Assembly: GCA_958298945.1 (NCBI GenBank)
Contig: OY282605.1
Span: 27,134,811-27,198,810, forward strand
Direction of reading: 5' to 3'
Origin: Atherix ibis
Lineage: Eukaryota > Arthropoda > Insecta > Diptera > Athericidae
Length of the DNA: 64,000 nt
In this document: piece after piece, positions 59,248 to 64,000 of the stretch
How the letters are laid out: each line of letters begins with the position of its first letter
Numbering within the stretch: the stretch's first letter is position 1
Made by a program: the position numbers and the translations under genes
Notes under the pieces: model-generated
The model's input: only the letters and a program-made list of their open reading frames with translations
The model's database searches: none
What the model was told of the DNA's origin: nothing

Positions 59248-59332
59248 TAAAATAGGATTAAATTAAAAACGCATATAATTTACTTAACAGATAATAGAAA
59301 AACAAAAAAACAAAAAAGTTAAAAATTCAACA
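59248..59332 (+). promoter_or_regulatory. Candidate 3' splice site and 5' leader of the Ubc13 gene
   Basis: The sequence ttacttaacag ends at 59290, followed by an A-rich leader of 42 bases up to CAACAATG. CAAC before ATG suits dipteran start context (C/AAAA/C ATG). The pyrimidine tract is weak, but a branch-point-like ctaac/ttaac is present. If used, the coding exon is preceded by an intron in the 5' UTR. RNA reads crossing 59290 would settle it. Confidence 0.4.
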
Positions 59333-59788
59333 ATGACTGAATTATCAAGAAGAATAATTAAAGAAACACAACGTCTTATCTTGGAACCGGTACCTGGTAT
59401 TAGTGCTGTGCCAGATGAATCGAATGCTAGATATTTTCATGTTATCGTTACTGGTCCCGATGATACCCCATTTGAAGGTGGCTTATTTAAATTGGAATTA
59501 TTTTTACCCAAAGACTATCCAATGACACCACCGAAAGTACGTTTCATAACACCAATCTATCATCCAAATATTGATCGTTTAGGTCGAATATGTTTGGATA
59601 TACTAAAGGCTAAATGGAGTCCAGCATTACAAATACGTACGGTATTGTTGTCAATTCAAGCCTTGTTGAGTGCCCCAAATCCAGATGATCCGCTCGCCAA
59701 CGATGTTGCCGAATTATGGAAAGCTAATGAGGCTGAAGCTATACGAAATGCAAGAGAATGGACACAACGATATGCTAGCGATAATTGA
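59333..59788 (+). CDS. ben: Ubc13/UBE2N-type ubiquitin-conjugating enzyme E2 (bendless-like)
   Basis: A complete 151-codon ORF that fills an entire UBC fold, the usual length for Ubc13 (about 151-152 residues). The catalytic cysteine is C87 in GRICLDIL, preceded by the HPN motif (H77-P78-N79). Other Ubc13 landmarks are in place: E55 and F57 for the Mms2/Uev1a partner, R7, M64 and S96 for RING E3 contact, and D81, L83, A114 and D119 near the active site. In the family, Ubc13 pairs with a Uev protein to build K63-linked ubiquitin chains in the cytosol and nucleus (DNA damage tolerance, IMD/NF-kB signalling; in Drosophila, bendless is needed for synapse formation). No intron interrupts the ORF, and ..acttaacag 42 bases before the ATG looks like a 3' splice site, so a spliced 5' leader is plausible. 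Odd points: proline at 66 and alanine at 93, where fly and human Ubc13 usually have lysine and aspartate, and satellite DNA on both sides. A paralogue or functional retrocopy is possible. The enzyme family is near certain; orthology to ben is less so. Confidence 0.93.
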   Translation: MTELSRRIIKETQRLILEPVPGISAVPDESNARYFHVIVTGPDDTPFEGGLFKLELFLPKDYPMTPPKVRFITPIYHPNIDRLGRICLDILKAKWSPALQIRTVLLSIQALLSAPNPDDPLANDVAELWKANEAEAIRNAREWTQRYASDN

Positions 59789-60584
59789 AAAAAAAAAATT
59801 AAATCTAAAATAATCGAGAAAAACAATAAAAATTATAAGAAAAAATTAATAATTAAAATAAAGCAAATTTTAAATTTATATAAAATAAATCAATAAATAA
59901 ATCAGTTGAAAAAATAAAACAACATAAAACTAAACTGAATTTAATAATAATAAAAATATTATAAAAACAAACAATATTTTTTTTTTGTATTTAAATAAAT
60001 GAAATTGTTAAAAAAAAAGGTTTCAAAAAAGGATACGTAAATAATTAGTAAAATGAGTTTTAATCAGGAAGAACTTTTTTTTTAATGTTGACGCATATCG
60101 TAAAGTCAAAATTATGATTGGTTAAGAAAAAATATTGTATTACCTTTTTTTCAATTTCAAAGTAAACAAGTTAATTATCAAAAAAAATGTAAATAATTAA
60201 TTATTAAAAACATACCCAAAATTGTGCAATTCCAATCTGGTAATTGCAAAAAGAATTTTTTGCAATTGGCAGATTTAAATTTTTTTTCATGTAAATTTCA
60301 ATTGCAATTTTCCAATTTTTACAAAAGAAAAAAACATCAATTTCTTAAAAATCAAAAAAAAAAAATTTACTAAAAATAATTAATGTAAAAATTTAAAAAA
60401 AATTTCTCTTCGCCACTTTTTTTTTCAAATCAAAAATCACTCGGGAGGGGGGGATGGTTCTGGAAATAAGAAATCTTTTTAAGTACCCAATCTCATGCCA
60501 AGAACTCTTTTTCTTAGTCTTTCAAAAATCCTTTTAAAAAGTTATTTTTATTAAGAAAAAAATACATCAAAGTACTTAATTAAG
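59789..60584 (+). other. Putative 3' UTR and AT-rich spacer after Ubc13
   Basis: The first few hundred bases after the stop codon are almost pure A/T with several AATAAA-type hexamers between about 59825 and 60000, any of which could serve as the polyadenylation signal. An A-run of 11 follows the stop codon, but no clear target-site duplication was seen, so a retrotransposed tail is not demonstrated. The rest, up to 60584, holds homopolymer runs and no ORF of note. Confidence 0.4.
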
Positions 60585-61105
60585 ACCCTCAAGTCGAGAC
60601 ACTGCGATTTCGGTCGGTCTGAAATTTCTGACTACGCCGAATAAAAGTAGTTAAGACTCTCTAGTCGACACTGCAGTTTCGGTCGTTTTGAAATTTCTGA
60701 CTTTACGCCGCATAAAAGTAGTTAAGACCCTCTAGTCGACATTGCGATTTCGGTTGGTCTACAATTTTCGACTTCAAAAGCAATTAAGCCCCTCTAGCCG
60801 ACCCTGTATTAATTCGGACTCTAATTTCGGAATTTTGTTCAGTCAAATTGTGATTTCTGAATTTTCGCCCCATAATAGTGATCAAGACCTCAATTTCTAA
60901 ATTTTTTAGTAGAACTTCAATTTCTGAATTTTTAATTTTCATCCCATAAAAGTAGTTAAGCTCCTCTAGCCGACCCTGTATTAATTCGGACTCTAATTTC
61001 GGAATTTTGCTCAGTTAAATTGTGAGTTCTGAATTTTCGCCCCATAATAGTGATCAAGACCTCAATTTCTAAATTTTTTAGTAGAACTACAATTTCTGGA
61101 AAATC
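60585..61105. repeat. ~70-bp satellite, downstream block
   Basis: The same repeat as 57590-58925: gac(c/t)ctc..gtcgacactgc..tttcggtcg at about 60583, 60654 and 60726, then a ~170-bp variant (cctctagccgaccctgtatt..tagtagaactncaatttctg) at 60793 and again at 60963. A relative of that variant also lies near the end of the upstream block (58776-58900). Confidence 0.92.
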
Positions 61106-61939
61106 TTTTAAAATAACATCCTTTTTATTAAGAAATTCCTTCAATAGTCTTACAGTTTTTTTTTTTTTACAAATTTTTAAATATAATTATTATTGAATAT
61201 TTATCACGACACGTCTAAAAGGACACGATACTTTTGATGAAAGGAACCCTTTTCTGGGTCTTTCAAGGATCCTTTAAAAAAAAATCAAGGAGTGGTTTTA
61301 CATTTTTATCAATTTTCCGTCATTAAAAGGCATATTTTTAACAGTTTCTTCTTATAAATGGGACAGAAAAAACTTTATGTGGGCTCAGATCACCGCGCTG
61401 ATTCTAAAGAAATCCTTGCAAGGTTGCACATCCGTCTTCTATTGATTTTCAGCTCCAATTAAATGTTTTTTTCCAGCCTATCTTTTAAGGTTGATTTTAA
61501 TATTAACCATTCCAACTCATTTTTCATCAGCTTCAATTTTAATCAACGGTCTGACCTCATATATAGAGCCTCACTCATTTATCCGATTTCCATCAGTTTT
61601 TTATGTTGAAGGCCTTCCTATATGAGGATCGTCTATCACTTCTTCTCGAAGCCCAAAAAATTCTTAATGATACCAAAACTTGCGTCCTTTTAATAAGTAA
61701 TGTTTCCTATAAACTTGTTGGTACTTTGCTGTCACTTTGGTTTACTCAGAACATCAAAACGATCATTGCCTTCCGCAAACGATACAATCATATCTCCCAC
61801 AAACGTATTTTCCTGTTGCTGTAAGTCTTGAACACTTTACAAGATCCCCTTTTACCGGCAGAGGTTCTCACGGTAGTATTCGTGGGCTATCATACATTAT
61901 ATCTACCCCTACGTGTATTAATATTCTCACTGCACCGTT
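61106..61939. other. AT-rich spacer
   Basis: ORFs at 61603-61824 and 61737-61991 (+) overlap and match no family I know. The stretch at about 61590-61650 weakly resembles 31950-32000 (cagttttctatgttgcaggcc), perhaps a further old repeat. Confidence 0.45.
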
Positions 61940-61945
61940 TACAGA

Positions 61946-62490
61946 TTACACAATTATACAGGTATTTATAGGGTGCAAATGCCAAATATGATAATAACCA
62001 CAAGAAGAAGTCCAAATTTGATAAATAACAAATTTTTGGAGGCTATTGCACGTCTGTGTATTTCTTGAAATTATAGACTCGCCAAACTTTTCACGCAATA
62101 AATCGATTGTGGCATGGGCTGTGCGGCACTTAGCGCCTTCTTGTTGGAACCACATATTCCTTAAATCAATATCTTTCAATTCAAGTCACAAAAAGTTCGC
62201 TATCATCGGTCTGTACCGGTCACCATTGTCAGTTATGGTAAGTGCATTTTTTCATTTTGAAAAAAAAATAAGGACCGATCAAACCACACCAAACGGTCAC
62301 TTTTTCGGAAGTTAAATTTATGGATTGGTTGCAGCCCAGTAACCACAATTTTGTTGGAATGCACTTCATCTGAGATGATGATTTTTTTTGGAAAAAAAGA
62401 ATGACGATTATTTTGATTAAAAAAATGGATAATTTCCAAGTGTTGTTGAATTACTTGGACATTCAATAAGAATTAAGCAACAAGTAGTTT
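61946..62490 (-). pseudogene. Tc1/mariner (DD41D-related) transposase pseudogene
   Basis: On the minus strand: IIISDEVHSNKIVVTGLQP (about 62380-62320; D of DEVH is the first catalytic residue), VWFDRSLFFFQNE (about 62285-62250), RYRPM (about 62215), then KDIDLRNMWFQQEGAKCRTAHATIDLLREKFGESIISRN (62177-62060). The second catalytic position is E (QQEG) where relatives have D. The third aspartate region is missing. Frameshifts between blocks. A different lineage from copies A-I, close to the 24.7-kb pseudogene. Confidence 0.82.
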
Positions 62491-63639
62491 TAATAGACGG
62501 AATAATTGGCGAAACCGAACCAGTGCATCTGATACACGATTATTTTTCTGCCAATAGTTTTCTGTCAAATCGTTTAATTCTACAAACAAATCGTGTGAGC
62601 TCACAATATTTGCTCGAAGACGCGCAGTTTTTGTACGCGGCAAAAATATAGAAGGGGAAATTGAACGATCACAAACAAGATTTTATCATGCTTGCTCGTA
62701 GATATATTACACATGAGACGTCTTTCCTGTTGCTCGTTTTATTATTTATAATTTAAAGCTATTTTGATTTATGCAAAATTACGGTTACCTGATAAAAATT
62801 AAAAAAAAAAAAAACTATAAAAATATTAACTAAAATAATTAAACAAATTGAAATAATCCAAATAAATAAATGAATGTAAAAAACATCATACATAATACAA
62901 AGTTAGTAAAATAAGAACAACAGAGACCAGCAACTAGAGAATTCACGTGATCAAAAAGGAATTTTAACATTAAGTATTCTTGCAGATGAAGCGATTGCAC
63001 TATGATTAGACTGATCGTGCAATACACAAATATTGTTTGCGGCGAACATGCATATGCACAATCACTGTCAGACGTGCGAAAAGGGGGAAATTTTACCTTT
63101 AGATCGTCTATTAGACGCACGCCGTCAAAATGGTTGCTCGTCTAGAAGAACATCAAAAAAGAATATATAAAATAGTAAAACTAGTTTAGATAAAAAGCAC
63201 AGATACTAATAATAAAATATTATGAAGAAAGCAAAATGATAATTGATCAAATAACAGGAATTAATAAAAATACCGAATTTTTAGTAGATTTTCTCCCACT
63301 TAACAATTTCTGAGTCTTCTGGTATCGTCAACCATGAGCTGAGCCTACCAAGGTAAGTCGTCAAGTACAATAGGGGCACTTCCAACATCACAACGAGCCA
63401 ACGAAGTGCCAAGGGTGGATTTGGGGATGGCCAAGAAGAGGAGCAATTAACTCCAAGACTCCTTCCAAAATATCTCCTTTTCTTAAATGCCTGCCATTTT
63501 TTTTTTGAGTTTTCTATTCCCCTTGACTACAGAATTTTATGCTGGAGGAATTCACACCTTTGATGTCTCTAGTTTAAATATAGCTTATGCCATGCTTTAC
63601 TAAAAAACACCCCCTACCCTCCCTCCACCCCGCCAATCT
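62491..63639. other. Spacer of mixed composition
   Basis: A perfect-looking splice donor, ccaag|gtaagt, lies at 63350-63358 but has no supporting exon. The ORF at 62839-63120 (-) is hydrophobic and unassigned. Confidence 0.4.
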
Positions 63640-64000
63640 AACAAAGCTATCCTGCCAGCATGCCCGCTCAATGGAGGTGCCGGAGTACATTACCAGGATA
63701 ATGGAAGACTACCTGATTAGTAGAATTCTTTTATAAAGGACGCTTGGCGGGAAGAGGGCACACAGGATCACATTAAGGGGAGGGGGGGGTTCCAATGAGG
63801 TTGGTTTCTGGGATGTCTGCTGTGGAATGTGATGTATAATCTCAGGCTCCATATCTCGGGAATCACCGCACGCGCTGACGACGTTGCTGTAGAAGATGTA
63901 GAACATATTTGTAATGAGACTGACGACGTTGCTGTAGACGAAGTTACGAATAAGAGCAGTATGTCCAATCCGGATTCTGAGGTGCGTCCGCGCCCAGAAT
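63640..64000 (+). mobile_element. LINE reverse transcriptase remnant (R1/LOA-like), cut by window end
   Basis: ARSMEVPEYITRIMEDYLISR at about 63663-63725 fits the segment before the GVPQG motif in R1/LOA-type LINEs. Then W.LGCLLWNVMY at 63802-63837 fits LGPLLWNVMYD, and ITARADDVAVEDVEHICNET at 63859-63918 covers the catalytic (F)ADD box with its usual downstream sequence. A near-repeat, DDVAVDEV, follows at 63919-63942. The frame is open from 63799 to the window edge. G- and C-rich insertions around 63780 break the element. Without the edge sequence its length is unknown. Confidence 0.65.

Noticed and set aside
63350..63358. Strong splice donor (ccaag|gtaagt) marking an exon
   Set aside because: No ORF, acceptor or second exon supports it; a chance match is likely enough in 64 kb.
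63832..64000. First exon of an acidic host protein with a DDVAV repeat
   Set aside because: The order LLWNVMY, then ADDVAV, then EDVEHICNET fits the palm region of a LINE reverse transcriptase better.

Overview
This window is AT-rich, repeat-dense insect DNA, most likely from a brachyceran fly. The evidence is the mix of elements: mariner copies of three kinds, a Tc1/mariner family that resembles the DD41D rosa/visitor group described from tephritid flies, Jockey-type LINE reverse transcriptase, and a bendless/Ubc13-like gene. I see no bacterial or viral genes. Only one complete protein-coding gene is convincing: an uninterrupted 151-codon Ubc13-type ubiquitin-conjugating enzyme at 59333-59788 (+). 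An acceptor-like sequence lies 42 bases before its ATG. About 55 kb upstream, roughly 2.0-3.93 kb, lies a GAGA-rich, promoter-like block that ends in a good splice donor. This could be the 5' untranslated exon of the Ubc13 gene, with the space between as a giant repeat-filled intron. It could equally belong to another gene. I cannot decide between these from sequence alone.

Layout. 1-422: end of a DD41D-like element. 2.0-3.93 kb: candidate promoter and 5' exon. 4.4-6.4 kb: DD41D copy whose transposase segment has grown into a tandem array. 7.2-9.65 kb: a minus-strand Jockey LINE with one mariner inside it and another at its upstream end (to 10.37 kb). 10.4-14.4 kb: unique AT-rich DNA, then a tandem duplication. 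14.8-16.2, 17.5-19.8, 22.3-23.2, 27.1-28.7, 36.4-38.3 and 46.6-47.9 kb: further DD41D copies, mostly with matching inverted ends and TA flanks, several internally rearranged. 21.4-22.26 kb: a third mariner remnant. 24.3-25.5 kb: LINE and transposase debris. 30.5-31.7 kb: another LINE and a transposase tail. 34.7-35.7 and 39.85-41.0 kb: tandem arrays. 42.8-43.6 kb: an irritans-type mariner. 46.8-55.9 kb: four blocks of one AT-rich satellite in alternating orientation. 57.6-58.9 and 60.6-61.1 kb: a ~70-bp satellite on both sides of the Ubc13 gene. 61.9-62.5 kb: another transposase remnant. 63.64 kb to the end: a LINE reverse-transcriptase remnant running off the window.

The most unusual feature is the behaviour of the DD41D-like family. 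Independent copies carry internal tandem amplification of the same transposase segment, in two copies with an exact 96-bp (32-codon) step. Two copies share the same rearrangement junction. One copy contains a block of the AT-rich satellite that also forms large arrays nearby. The transposons therefore appear to have seeded local satellite DNA. All element assignments come from reading translations and terminal repeats by eye; no database search was run.
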